Program-made: the position numbers and the translations under genes
Assembly: GCF_000283155.1 (NCBI RefSeq)
Contig: NW_004454193.1
Location: forward strand, 14,727,986 to 14,791,985
Reading direction: 5' to 3'
DNA: 64,000 bases
From: Ceratotherium simum simum
Lineage: Eukaryota; Chordata; Mammalia; Perissodactyla; Rhinocerotidae
Notes under the pieces: generated by a model
Seen by the model: only the letters and a program-made list of their open reading frames with translations
What the model was told of the DNA's origin: nothing
The model's database searches: none
Shown: positions 34,485 through 45,789 of the stretch, in pieces
Layout: each line of letters opens with the position of its first letter
Position numbering within the stretch: position 1 is the first letter of the stretch

Positions 34485-35990
34485 CCATTTTTTAAAGGTA
34501 AGGACTAAAACTTGGCTTGACAGTCTTTTATTTTTTACCATTGTCTCAGCTATTTGTGATTTCAAAAGGGTGATGCTTTCCCAGATCTTTTTAATTTTCT
34601 AGGAGTGGGACTCTGATGCTGGCAATGTATTCAATTCCTCGCCATCAGAAACTTCAGACTCTGTAATTTTCTGAAGCTTTTATCTTTATCCAATTTTTCA
34701 AGCAAATGTCAGTTGCATAAGCAGTATCACAGCCATTGTTCAGCAAATTCTTCATCAATTTTACAGCCTTGAGTACTTTCCATGTGTCTTACTTATGGTC
34801 AGTTTTGCAAGAACCATAATGTTGAATTTAGTCCAGAAGAATGTTCATGCACCTCCCTTGTACTTCTGTGCTTGAAGAAAACTTGCAGCAGTGATATATT
34901 GCCCGTATGTTGGAGTGTCTTCTGGCAGGAAAGATACAGATAACTTTATCGGAAATATAATGCTTCATTGAGCTCCCTCCCTCTGAGAGGCTAGCAACAT
35001 CCTTTCCCCGAGACAATTGGATGCACCCCGCTTATAATCCTTCTTCACATAATGTTAGAAAAAACAGCTTAACTAAGAAAAATATTGTTAATAAGCATCA
35101 GACCTATTTGTTGTTGGTTGAGACTAATAGCCCCAGTCTCTTGCGATATCTCATGAATCTTTAGCACATAACATAATACACCATAGATATGTCTATAAAG
35201 AAGGAACTAATGAATGGGGAGTGTTGTATTGTCTTTGATTGCTCCCCCAAATGACCAATCCTCTCCCATGATATGTGTACGTACTTTACTGAACCTACTC
35301 TTTGAATTAACAATTGAACCCAGTCTTACATCATATCCCATCATACTCTTAATATCCCAGCATCAACTTTCATAGTTATTCTCTCATTTCTCACCTTCCC
35401 TTACATTTTGGCCCTTTCTTTATCCTTATCTCTAGTATTATAACTCACTGACTGTATTGACTGAACTCTTTCTTCCTCTTTACTCATTCTTATTGGAGAA
35501 ACTTCCCTGAAAGTGTGTGTGTGTGTGCACGAGGCGCATGTGTGTTTGTGTGTGTTCTCTCAGGGTGGCAGGTAGTTGAGGTATAAAAATTATACAGAAT
35601 TCCTTTCCAGAGACTTCCTTCTTTTTTTTTCCTCCATAACACAACTTGATTGATAATTCTATCTCCATAGACACAGCCATAATTGAGGATTACATGGACT
35701 ACTATAAGAAGGGTTATTTGCAACATCACACTATTCTGAGAGATAAAGAAAACTTTATTTCTGACACTTAGGGAGGAAAGAGCATAGAGCAAAGTAGTTT
35801 GATGACATCTAGTCAGAGTGTTCTTCAATGTTCTTTCATGTTCTGCCATGAAGTTTTCATGGACACAGTTTTTATATAACAGTGAAGTTCCATGGCAGGC
35901 AAGAGTGTGTTGATAGAACATTATTTGATCATTTCCTATTACCTGAGTAATTGGACGTTGTTTTGGAAATTTGATGGAGCTGTACTAACC
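34485..35990. other. Unassigned DNA
   Basis: A 143-codon minus frame (35490-35921) is the longest open frame here, but its C-terminal part is translated GT repeat (His/Thr-rich) and I recognise no domain. An imperfect (GT)n lies at 35513-35560. No gene called. Confidence 0.3.
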
Positions 35991-35994
35991 AATA

Positions 35995-36185
35995 TAGTGT
36001 TGTCCAGTAAAATTCTAGACACTTAGTAAAATTTGAATTTCAGATAACAAAAATGAATATTTCAAACATAAGTATATACTATCTATATTTACATTAGGAT
36101 ATACCAAAATGCCATTTGTCGTTTATCTGAAATTCAAATTTAACTGAGCATCCTGTATTTTTATTTGCTTAATCTGGAAACTCAT
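35995..36185. mobile_element. Palindromic DNA-transposon fossil (nonautonomous)
   Basis: A 19-bp perfect inverted repeat, AAATTTGAATTTCAGATAA (36029-36047) and its complement (36123-36141), sits inside a longer, weaker palindrome. The right arm continues 'ctgagcatcctgtatttttatttgcttaatctgg', which I recognise from a common palindromic mammalian DNA-transposon family. I do not recall its name with certainty. Confidence 0.6.
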
Positions 36186-36189
36186 AATA

Positions 36190-37250
36190 CCTTTACTTGT
36201 TCTAATCTTTTTCTCCTCAGAATATAATCTGAGTAACTGAGGCAGTTGAGACAATTTAAAAAATAATTTCAAACTCCCACTATTTTATATCGAAATAATT
36301 CACAAAGGCCCCTCTTTTTGATCATGTGTGTTTTGTCTATAGATCATTCCGTATAGTTTTTTGGTTATTGGTAACAAGCGAACCAAAAAGAAATTTCTTG
36401 TAAGAATGAAAAGGAATTTAAGGTAAGGAAATTGAAGTTACTTACAAAATCAGAAGTATGGCTATAAAAGGAACTTTAAGGTAGAAAAGTTATGAGGACA
36501 GCACTAGGAATTTCCAAGTTCTACATTACTTCTTCAGTTGTTCAGCTCCAACTGTATTTAATCCTTGTGAGTTTTTATTCCAGTTCCAAGTTCCTGAGAG
36601 TACATAATTGGCCCAGCTGGGGTCACATTCCTGTCCCTGTGGACAGTGCAGTGGATCTGTCTGACAGAGAACAAAGTCAGGAAATTTGGAGCACAAACAA
36701 GTGCAGAAGTTACGATGACATAGATTAAATGTAGGGAAAAATCCACTTTGTGCCGTTCTTCTCATCTGAAGAGAGGTAATAGAAAGGCATCTAAACTCTT
36801 TGCTAATGGAAAATGCAAATTAATGACAACGTTCCACTGGTTGCCTCATTCTCAGCATACTTTGAGAGGTTTAATATTTAATTCCTAAGAATAAAGTTAG
36901 GCATTTCATACTCTTCATAAAATCCAGTTAGATTTGGATAAGCATCGGGGAAACAGTTCAGTGGAAATATGAAGCTTTTATGCCACCCTTATCAAGCAAA
37001 GACGATCTGAAGATTAAGAAGGGAAAAACATAAATGCAATACAATAAAGTCATAAAAAAAATACGGGATTAAATCAGGGAACTTGCTTTTACCATTGTTT
37101 TTGTGTTTGTTGCTGTTGTTTCTCAATAATTTGCCCTAACTTCAGAGCAGAGCACGTTCTCTATGGAGCTTGGCTTACCCCTAAAATAGCAGAAGCCCTT
37201 AAGCAATAGACTGACAGGTTATGCAATGAAGGTAGCATGATTGCAGGACA
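36190..37250. other. Unassigned DNA, possible regulatory sequence
   Basis: No gene or named repeat. An octamer fused to a homeodomain-type TAAT (ATGCAAATTAATGA) lies at 36813-36826. Overlapping frames on both strands at 36492-36765 have no recognisable motif. Confidence 0.3.
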
Positions 37251-37254
37251 ACTG

Positions 37255-37450
37255 TCAGACAGATTGGGATTTGAATTCTGTTTCTTCATCTTATGTTCTA
37301 TGAAACTTTGCCTACTGTCTCTTTCTCTCTGATCTTCAGTTTCTTGGTCTGTAAAGTAGATTTAGCAAAACTGAACTGGTGATTGTGAGGATTAAAGAAG
37401 ATGGTATTTTTCAAAGATTCTAGAACAGGGCCTCCCAAAGAGTGAAAAAA
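37255..37450 (+). mobile_element. MIR SINE, sense
   Basis: 'Ttgggatttgaattctgtttcttc', 'tgatcttcagtttcttggtctgtaaagtaga', 'gtgattgtgaggattaaagaagatgg', 'agaacagggcctcc': a near-complete sense MIR order. Confidence 0.7.
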
Positions 37451-37779
37451 AATACATTCTTCTGTGATTCCACTCCTAGTAATATCCAACTGGCTCCAGT
37501 CAAACAAACCTTCCCTCAAATAACAGTATACTCTGGACAAAATAAATAATGTCAGTTCAGTGGAGGCGCTGGAGAGCAAACAAAAGCAGGAATGTAATGA
37601 AGGAGAGTTGACACTTCCAAAAAAAGACCAGCACTTGAGTTTTGTGTTTTTATGGCTTTTACACTGACAGCATACCTAAGTCTGAAACTTGCTGGACGGC
37701 AAAGAGTTGGATAGTAAAACTGAAAATAAATGTTTGGATGACCCCTAAAGTAAATTTAAAAAACTGCGCTAAAGTTTTG

Positions 37780-38160
37780 ACGGCCCCCTCTCCAGCAGGA
37801 AAGATAAGTTTGTCAGTTTGAGTTAATCCAAGTTAATAGTCAACTCAAAAACATAAAACAATACTCTCAGTGGCCTCTGCAAAATATCACTCATAATGTC
37901 CAGTATGCAAACCCAAGTTACTCAATACACAAAGAAATAGGTGGAAAAAAGCACTTTTCAAGAGAAAAGCATCCATAGAGACTGAATCTGAGATGATCCA
38001 GATGTTAGAATTAGCAGACAAAGATTTTATAGGAACCATTATAACTAAACTCATGAATGTAAGTGAAAACATGTCTATAATGAATGAAAACATAGAAAAT
38101 CTTTGCAGAGAAATATAAATGATTAAAAAAAGGAACTAAACAAATATACTAGAACTCTGC
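37780..38160 (+). mobile_element. Old L1 5'/ORF1-proximal fragment
   Basis: 'Aatgtccagtatgcaaacccaagttac..acacaaagaaataggtgg' and 'gatccagatgttagaattagcagacaaagattttataggaaccattataact' are characteristic of the region just 5' of, and within, old L1M ORF1. It ends where the match fades near 38160. Confidence 0.65.
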
Positions 38161-38368
38161 CCATCCAAGATTGTGGTCATCAAGTAAATCTTTAAGAAGG
38201 ATTCCATATACTCGGATGCCCATAGGAGCCACGCTGGGAATATAAATGAATGATATGCTCAGACTACAACGCAGTAGGTACTGATAGGTCTTGTAGTGAG
38301 GTAGAAAACATTGCCTCTTTATAAAGGAAATATTTGTTATTTGATTTCAGCCACTTGTTGCCTTGTAT

Positions 38369-38588
38369 ACGGGTTGGTAAACATTTTCTGTAAAGGGCTA
38401 GATAGTGAATATTATAGGCTTTGTGGGCCATATAGTCTCTGTTATAACTGCTCAACTCTGCTATTGTACTGTAAAAGCAGCCATAGAAAATACATAAAAG
38501 AATGGTAGTGGTTATGTTCCAATAATATTTTATTTTCAAAGTATGTGGTCATATTTGGCCTTTGGAATGTAGTTTGTGAAATCTTGCC
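38369..38588 (+). mobile_element. hAT-Charlie-type nonautonomous DNA transposon (MER family)
   Basis: 'Gggttggtaaacattttctgtaaagggctagatagtgaatattataggctttgtgggccatatag' through 'aagcagccatagaaaatacataaaagaatgg' to 'atttggcctttggaatgtagtttgtgaa'. Imperfect terminal inverted repeats 'ggttggtaaac' and 'gtttgtgaaatc'. It has no coding capacity. I do not name the exact MER family. Confidence 0.75.
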
Positions 38589-38589
38589 T

Positions 38590-40110
38590 TACAGAAATTT
38601 GGGTTCAGGTTTGCATGACATTTTCTATTTCAAGAAAAAATGAGCCACTAGATCTGGACTCTTGTCCTAGAGCAAATATACATAAAGTCTTGAAAGATAA
38701 ATAATTGTTTTCCAGTTCACAGAAAGGAGAAGGAGAGACCAATTTATGCAAAAGAACAAAGTTGTGAGAGATTGGAATATATAGACAGAACCAGTAATTT
38801 GGTTTAGTTTCAGAACATAAATTGTGTTAGGTAAAGTGAAGAAAAAGAGATTACATTCACATGGATCCCTACCTATCAGTTTTATGTCCAGTAAATGCTG
38901 GATTAGAAGACTGCTTATAAATGCAAACAACATTGGGTCCTTCCACTTTTATCACCTGGACACCCCAAATTAATCTAGGCTTTGAAATATTTGGTATGCA
39001 GAGCAGAAACCCCAGGATCTCTGGCTTCCAGTTGTCAGGGAGGGGAACAGCATGGCTATAAACCAAATTCCCTTCTTTAGGGATTGATTATCTCCACCCA
39101 CCAGAGAAAGGTGAACAGTGACTGTACCTACCAACAGGGTGATATCCTGTCTCCTAAGGGGGGAATAACAGATAGAACAAGAGGATAGAGATGTTTAGGG
39201 AAAATCTTTCTTTCATGCTACAGGAGAGGAAATAAGCATCCCTCATCCCAAACAGCAAATAGATTCCGAATATGAAATCCCTTAAGTATATTGAAGAACT
39301 TATTCCTTATTATGCTCAATATAAAAATAATCCTGTAGTAGAAGATCAGTTACGTTAAAATGATTTATATTGTTAACTCCTTATAGCAAAGATCTCATGA
39401 CTTTGTTTTAAATCTACTAGTGCAGTCCATGTTATTAAATATCGGCCCAAGCTGTATGATAATTAGAAAGTGCCATACAAAAATTCTACCCTTCTAAAAC
39501 AATTTAAAAGCAGCAAAATAATCATAAAAGATCTAGGAGTTACTACTCTCTTTGATGTCCATTTAAAGTCCCCAGGGGAAGCTTTTAATTTAATGCTTCA
39601 CATTAAAAACTAGTCTTGAATTGTGCATTTGCCTCTAAGACACTGTAAGTAAATAAAAAAAGTGTGCCATGCTTCTTAGACAAATATTCTCCACTACCAA
39701 GTGGACCCAATACCTCAGCCTTGTTGTTTGTCCCCTGGATTCCAGAAGCATTTGTTACATCAATTCCCAACAGTCTGTGACTGAAATTCTGGAGCACTGC
39801 AGTTAAGTATACATCATAAATGACTTTTTTTTTTGCCAGATTAAAATTTCCTTCTGCTCTTCAACAAATTCTGGTGATGGCATTCCCTCAAACTGTTGAG
39901 CTTTCCAAATCCATACCTCCTTGTCACCTGATACCAAAATAAACAGAAAATCTAACAGCTTTGCATGGTTAAAATGCGACCGAGAAATTACATCTCTGGC
40001 ATTTTGCAGTAGGCGATAAATGTGTTTATTATAAAGTAATGGTCTCTCTGCTGTATAGGAAATGTGAGCATAAGCATACTAGTGCTTGTACATTTACTTG
40101 TTCATTTATT
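38590..40110. other. Unassigned AT-rich DNA
   Basis: An 88-codon minus frame (38667-38933) looks hydrophobic but is typical of AT-rich noise. No gene or named repeat. Confidence 0.3.
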
Positions 40111-40130
40111 CATTCATCAAACAATTTTTT

Positions 40131-40424
40131 TTTTTTTTTTTGGGGAGGAAGATCAGCCCTGGGCTAACATCCGTGCTAATCCTCCCCTTTTTGCTGAGGA
40201 AGACTGGCTTTGAGCTAACATCTATTGCCAATCCTCCTCCTTTTTTTTCCCCAAAGCCCCAGTAGATAGGTGTAAGCCATGGTTGCACATCTTTCTAGTT
40301 GCTGTACGTGGGACGTGGCCTCAGCATGGCTGGACAAGTGGTGCGTCGGTGCACGCCCGGGATCCAAACCCAGGCCACCAGTAGCGGAGCACTCGCACTT
40401 AACCACTAAGCCACGGGGCCTGCC
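40131..40424 (-). mobile_element. ERE SINE (copy 8), long subtype
   Basis: Antisense, about 295 bp: T-run, two 'gctaacatc' blocks, 'aaagccccagtagataggtgtaagcc', then the tRNA-like head to 'ggggcctgcc'. The 14-bp TSD TCAAACAATTTTTT is perfect at 40117-40130 and 40425-40438. Confidence 0.95.
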
Positions 40425-40527
40425 TCAAACAATTTTTTGATGCTTAAAAAGTAAAAGAAGATAAACGTCTAGATGATGATATAGACATTCAAACACAAAC
40501 ATAACACAAATGCCAAGCTTGCAAGTA

Positions 40528-40606
40528 TTACCTAGAAAATAGTGATTTTCTAATAATAATGATATTTTCTAGGTAACGTTATTTTCTAATGTTACCTAAA
40601 ATAACG
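40528..40606. repeat. Nested inverted-repeat cluster
   Basis: TTACCTAGAAAATA (40528-40541) is the exact complement of TATTTTCTAGGTAA (40563-40576). Immediately after, AGGTAAC (40571-40577) pairs with GTTACCT (40591-40597), and CGTTATTTT (40577-40585) with AAAATAACG (40598-40606). Alternative cruciforms are possible. Confidence 0.9.
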
Positions 40607-40619
40607 ATTTCTACCATTT

Positions 40620-40745
40620 TTTCATTTATTTACCAAATGTTAGGCACTTGGCATGTGCCAGGCATGCTGTTAAACCCTAGAAATGAAACAATGAATAAGA
40701 TATAAAGTTTTTTGCCTTCATGCAGCTTATGATCTAACACAGTGG
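40620..40745 (-). mobile_element. L2 LINE 3' end, antisense
   Basis: 'Ttcatttatttaccaaatgttaggcacttggcatgtgccaggcatgctgttaaaccctag..gcctt catgcagcttatgatctaacacag' is the antisense L2 terminus. Confidence 0.7.
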
Positions 40746-40749
40746 TTCT

Positions 40750-41385
40750 AATCTTTTACTTTTTAATCATACAGTGAACAGCAAGATATTTTTAAGTGCT
40801 AACACAAAGACGTGTATTTATTTATGAGTAATATATGTATATATTCACATACTATAATATACAGTGTAAAACATATTCCAAAATGCAATCAGATAAGTGA
40901 TAAGATGAAATAGTGTTTAAAATATTATTTTATTAACACTATAAAAATGTTGGCCTCAGTAAAATATTAATATAATATGATAAATATATTTATACAAGTA
41001 ATTATGTAATACCACTTTCACAGTTAATAACATTTTTGATGAGAATAAATGTGTTCATATATGTTTAATTATTTTTAAAATATGTTTTATTTATCAAGCA
41101 AAATCAAGCAATAATTGATTTAAAACCTAATGAATTTTGGAAATATTTATTAAAAGAAAATTATATTTCCTAGGTTTGTTCCTTTTTTTGCCTATCTCTT
41201 TTTTATAATGCATACATATATGAGCTTTCAGCAGATAACACATATTGTTTACAGGAAAAAAATCTCGTAACTATAAGAACATTTTTAAATGTTTGGTTTT
41301 AATTCCCTTTCCCCAGCCTGAGTTTCTGTTTAAAAGCATTGGATTTCTCACTCATTGTTCAAAATATTACTTTGATTAAAATAGA
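40750..41385. other. Very AT-rich unassigned DNA
   Basis: Runs of ATATAT and TTTAT without a clear repeat identity. No open frame of note. Confidence 0.35.
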
Positions 41386-41389
41386 CATT

Positions 41390-41890
41390 GAAATCTTGGA
41401 GAAGTCCCCAAGGGTTCTCTGTCTTGGCCTCAGCACCTCTGTAGCCTTGTGTAGGACTATGACACCCATACCCCAGGGAAAGAGGAGGTGGCTCATGTGA
41501 TCCAGAACAGAGGAAGAACAAAGTCTTTGTGGACATCTGTAAAAGTCTGGAACAAAGTGCCATCCAAGGAGAAAGTGTTGTCTGTGATAATGTGGGAAAG
41601 CAGCCTCCAGAAGCTGGAGCTTCAGGGTGAAGTTTTGAAGTGGCCACTAAACACCCGGGATGGGGAATGGAGCAATCCTGGGAACCTAAGATTCCCAGGC
41701 AGGAGAAAATGTCCCCCTTGGAGCATTCCGGGAGCTGGTGTTCTGTATGCTGAAACGATGGGGCAGGTCCTCAAGTTGTACCCCAACATAAAAGTGGATT
41801 TCTGGCCCCAGAAACAGAGCTAGGGCATCAATTCCCCCAGGATATCTTCAATGTCCACAAGCTTACTGAACTGTCCTACCTTTTCGCTCT
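41390..41890. other. GC-richer island with long open frames
   Basis: G+C is clearly higher than in the flanks. A 111-codon plus frame (41488-41823) and a 99-codon minus frame (41348-41647) are open, and a second plus frame is also mostly open. No family is recognised. A pyrimidine-rich acceptor-like 'ttttccttttccag' ends near 41953. Possible explanations are an unnamed LTR or retroelement piece, a decayed processed gene, or an lncRNA exon. Confidence 0.25.
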
Positions 41891-42184
41891 CATGGAATCC
41901 ACCATCTTTGCCCTCTTTGTCTTGCAATTATCTGTTTATTTTCCTTTTCCAGGTAAATAATGACTTTCTTGAGGTCTAGGTCTCTGTATAACTCTCACTA
42001 ACTCCATTCCCTTAAGCAAGAAGGAATTCCAAAAGTGTTTATAGAATTGATGGTTAAATATATTTTCATTGATAGCTTGGATTTTGAGTAGCTGAATATA
42101 AGATATTCTTCTTAGAGATAATCAACTTTGAGAGTACTTCATCAGTCGTGACTCTCTTAGTCACTAGTGAAAAAAAATGCTGCT

Positions 42185-42570
42185 ACACCCACAGCAATAA
42201 CAAGAAACTCACGCAAACAAGCTTAAAGAAAAAGAGAATTTTCATTGGCTCATGTGGCGGACAAGCCCAGGGTGACGATGTGGCTTGGTGCAGGGATTCT
42301 TAGAACATCATCCAATCTAGTTTCTCTCTATCTCCCATTTACTATTTTTCAAGTTGGTTCTCTTCTCCTTTCACTGTAAAAACACAGCTAGAGAAGCTCC
42401 GATCTTAACGTTCTCAAAACTGGAAATCCAGGGAAGAAAGGCTCTTTTCAAGGAGTGCCAGCAATCTGATTTGATGACTGTATGTCACAGATTCACTCTG
42501 AACCAATCACTGTGGGAGGCTATAGTTACATCAGTAGAATGAATGCTGATGAGGGAATCTGAATAATATC
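42185..42570 (-). mobile_element. Interspersed repeat, family unresolved
   Basis: 'Gcttaaagaaaaagagaattttcattggctcatgtggcgg..' with later 'ctgaaccaatcactgtgggagg' follows a pattern common to many mammalian loci (LTR or DNA-transposon type). I am unsure of the name or orientation. Confidence 0.35.
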
Positions 42571-42574
42571 CCCA

Positions 42575-43365
42575 TAGGCACAGGAAAATAGCAACATTTC
42601 CAAACTGCATACACCATCAGAGCCCTCAATTTCTTTGTAATTTTCAAAATTCTTTCAACCTTCTGCAGTTGTGGGTGTTTTTCACTAATGATGTTTCACT
42701 GCCAAATTTGCCATATGTTGATCTTCTCTAACAACCACACTTAAGGAAAGGAGAGCTAAGGGGGGCAGCAGGAGCCATTTAATCCCACTTACACTAAAAC
42801 TGGGTTCTTTACTGCCACGCAGATGACATTGACACATGTTGTAGAATTCCTTTCTGAAATGATGGAACTGTTTTGACAAGTGTTAAAATTAGAATAATTT
42901 TTACGACTCTAATGGCTATTATTCCCAGAACCCATTATTATGTACACCTATCTGTATCTGTCTTGAGAAAAAAAAGCAAAAGACCTCAAAAATACTCAAA
43001 AAACCCTACTTTTCATCTGATTGTCTCTACCTCAAATTTTATGTACTTACACTCTGACACCCTTTTATTAACTCCAATCTTAAAATACATCCCAATGTTT
43101 AATAAGTCTTCAGTATAACCAGTTTTTGCATAGATATTATAATCCCTTGTTCCTACCAAGTACTTTCATTTTCTTTCTCCTTTCTCAGTTACAAACAAAT
43201 CCATGCAGTAGCTTTTCAAAGTGTTGAAATAGCTCTACTCTTTGCCTTCAGCTCACATGGTTTTCATCTTTTTTCCACTGACATCTAGGTCGCCATGTAT
43301 TCATTGTGTTTGTCTCTGGGTTCTTATATTTGCAATATTTGGAGAAGGCTGTTATAATCGTGGTA
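42575..43365. other. Unassigned DNA
   Basis: No gene or named repeat. An 81-codon plus frame (42873-43118) has no motif. Confidence 0.3.
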
Positions 43366-43369
43366 GGGA

Positions 43370-43490
43370 AAGCATTGTATCTGGCGTCAGATAGACCTGG
43401 GTTCTACTTCCCTCTCTGTGACTTATTGAACCTTCTTTGAACCTTCAATTTCCAAAACATAAGATGAGAATAATGATATGTATTGAAACG
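43370..43490 (+). mobile_element. MIR SINE, sense
   Basis: 'Ctggcgtcagatagacctgggttctacttccctctctgtgacttattgaacc' then 'aacataagatgagaataatgatatg' is a clear sense MIR. Confidence 0.7.
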
Positions 43491-43494
43491 GTCA

Positions 43495-43860
43495 AAATGG
43501 GATTGGTTTTGCTGCAATAACAAACAACTCCAAAATCTTCAGTGGCTTAGAATAACAAATGTTAATCACTTGTTGCTAGCACATGCCTATCATAGGTTGT
43601 CTGGGAGTCTGTTGTCTTCATTCTGAGAGCCAGGCTGGTGGAACAGCCTCCATCTATATTTACTAGAGAGAAATAGGACAGGACAAATAATGTGCTTGCT
43701 CTTAACGCTTCAACCAAAAATGACATATGGCTTTTATGCTCCTATTTCCTTGGCCAAAGCAAAACACAGAACTAAATCTAGCATCAAGAGGGAAGTGCCC
43801 CAACTATGTCCTTGGGAGAACTAAAAGTATTTGGTGAATAGCACTACTGATTCAGCTCTC
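43495..43860. mobile_element. LTR-like interspersed repeat, family unresolved
   Basis: 'Gctgcaataacaaacaactccaaaatcttcagtggcttagaataac' is the start of a widespread mammalian repeat (MaLR/LTR-like), followed by diverged sequence. No coding content. Confidence 0.4.
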
Positions 43861-44119
43861 TCTCTTAAAGGATTTTTTAAAACATCAATTTAATTTTAAC
43901 TAAGAGGGCTGCCAAATAGTGGACACTCAGATTTATGAACCCTTAGAACATATTTTTCTGAGGACCAATTTCCTTCTCTTTGAGATGAGATTAATAATTT
44001 TTAGTTTGCTAGTATCAGAAATCACCATTTTTTGTATGTTCTGCTCCAAAATAAATATCAAACCTTTTCTCTCCTCTCCACCTCATGTCACAATCATCTA
44101 GCAGAAGAGCTTCTACAGT

Positions 44120-44404
44120 GGCTTTCTAGCCGGGCACTCAGGCCTGCCCTTAACCCCTCCCTTTAATCTATCCTTCGTGCAGTAGCCAGAGGAACCATTT
44201 CTAAAGCAGAAATCTGATGACATCATTTTCTTGCTTAAAAGCCGTTAATGCCTTCTCATTGCTTTGAGAATAAAGTTTAAAATCATTAATTTGGGTTATA
44301 TGACTCAATAATCTGGTGCCTACTTTTCCTGCCAGCATTTCAAGTCACTCTACTATCTCTCACTATATGCCAACCATGCTGGATTTCCCTTTGTTTCTCA
44401 AGCT
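44120..44404 (+). mobile_element. L2 LINE, left part (split by L1)
   Basis: 'Cagtagccagaggaaccatttctaaagcagaaatctgatgacatcattttcttgcttaaaagccgttaatgccttctcattgc' and 'tctggtgcctacttttcctgcc' are sense L2. The copy resumes at about 45082 after the L1. Confidence 0.75.
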
Positions 44405-44419
44405 GGACAGACATTTTTT

Positions 44420-44731
44420 CAAAATTGTTTTTATTGATGTCATAATAGTTTATAACATTGTGAGATTCCAGTTGTACATTATTATTTGTCAGTCACCATG
44501 TAAATGCACCCCTTCACCCCTTGTGCCCACCCCCATCTCTCTTCCCCCTGGTAACCACCAAACTGTTCTCTCTGTCTGGGTGTTAGTTTATATTCCACAT
44601 ATGGGTGAAGTCATACAGTTTGTGTCTTTCTCTGTCTGGCTTATTTCACTTAACATAATACCCTCCAGGTCCATCCATGTTGTTGCAAATGGGATGATTT
44701 TGTCTTTTTTTATGACTGAGTACTAGTCCAT

Positions 44732-44765
<34 letters not shown>

Positions 44766-45067
44766 CACACCACATCTTCTTTATCCAATCATCTGTTGAT
44801 GGACACTTGGGTTGCATCCATGTCTTGGCTATAGTGAATAATGTTGCAATGAACACAGGGGTGCATAAGCCTCTTTGGATTGTTGATTTCAAGTTCTTTG
44901 GATAAATACCCAGAAATGAGATGGCTGGATCATAAGGTATTTCTGTTTTTAATTTTTTGAGGCATTTCCATACTGTTTTCCATAGTGGCTGCACCACTTT
45001 GCATTCCCACCAGCAGTGAATGAGGGTTCCCTTTTCTCAACATCGTCTCCAACATTTTTTATTTTTT
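44420..45067 (-). mobile_element. 5'-truncated L1 (horse-lineage type), ORF2 C-terminus
   Basis: Antisense L1 beginning with its 3' UTR ('ttataacattgtgagattcc..gttgtacatt'). On the minus strand, 44710-44997 encodes the end of ORF2p: peptides [17 protein letters not shown] and [13 protein letters not shown] are visible. A (TG)5(TA)n microsatellite (44732-44766) has grown inside the coding part. The ORF2 remnant cannot act: no endonuclease or reverse transcriptase domain is present. Flanks GGACAGACAT (44405-44414) and GGACAAACAT (45068-45077) are the target duplication. Confidence 0.9.
44732..44770 (+). repeat. (TG)n(TA)n(CA)n microsatellite within L1 ORF2
   Basis: It lies at the position where the related L1 at 62.7 kb reads only 'ccattgtatacatatacc', so the repeat grew after insertion. 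Confidence 0.9.
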
Positions 45068-45081
45068 GGACAAACATGTTT

Positions 45082-45375
45082 ATTTCTGGGTCATTGTAAG
45101 TTCCATTCCTTCTGTGTAGGGGGCGTTAACCATACTCTTCATCTAGATTACTCCCTACCATCATTTAAGTTTTAGCTGAAAGGGTATGAACGTACAGACA
45201 CCTTCCTTAGTGTTTCATTGTACCCTGAATTTTTCTTCTGTAGCACATATATGACTGTGATGACGTATTTATTTACATAGCTTTACATGTTTATTCCCTG
45301 CTACTGTCTTTATAGAATCCCCATTTGCTAATAGAGTGCCCAGCATTGAAAATTATTTATTGTCTGAATGAATGA
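45082..45375 (+). mobile_element. L2 LINE, right part
   Basis: 'Ccttccttagtgtttcattgtaccctg..ttttcttctgtagcac', 'tttatagaatccccatttgctaatagagtgcccagcattg' and 'gtctgaatgaatgaataaa' form the sense L2 terminus, continuing the copy interrupted at 44405. Confidence 0.65.
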
Positions 45376-45379
45376 ATAA

Positions 45380-45785
45380 ATTAATAAAAATGAAAAAGCA
45401 AATGTAATAGTATATTTGCAAGAGCTCTTTTAATGTAAAAGAAAATGCAGAAATATAAGGAAGAACTATAATTATACAAACACTAATTATAAGATAAAAC
45501 AGGTTGTGTTTTACATAAGACTTTTTAATCGTTTTTTTCTAGAAGAGTTTGTATCTTTCTAAAGATAAGGGGAAGATTACTAGAGAGTATAGTTTTAAAT
45601 TTTTCATGTGAATTAAGATGTGGAAACATTTTTGTAGAAGAAGAAATGGAAGCCCTATTTTCATGAGAATGTCCTAAATGAAAGAAAGAGATCATGGACT
45701 GATATTTTTCCTTTCCCACACAACAGATATACAGTTGACTTACTGAAAATTTTTATCGAGTATTTACTGCATTCTATGCGTTTCT
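45380..45785. other. Unassigned DNA
   Basis: AT-rich. No gene or repeat recognised. Confidence 0.3.
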
Positions 45786-45789
45786 TTTG

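Noticed and set aside
35490..35921. 143-codon minus-strand open frame
   Set aside because: No recognisable domain. The C-terminal portion is translated GT repeat and overlaps another open frame. Chance is the simplest explanation.
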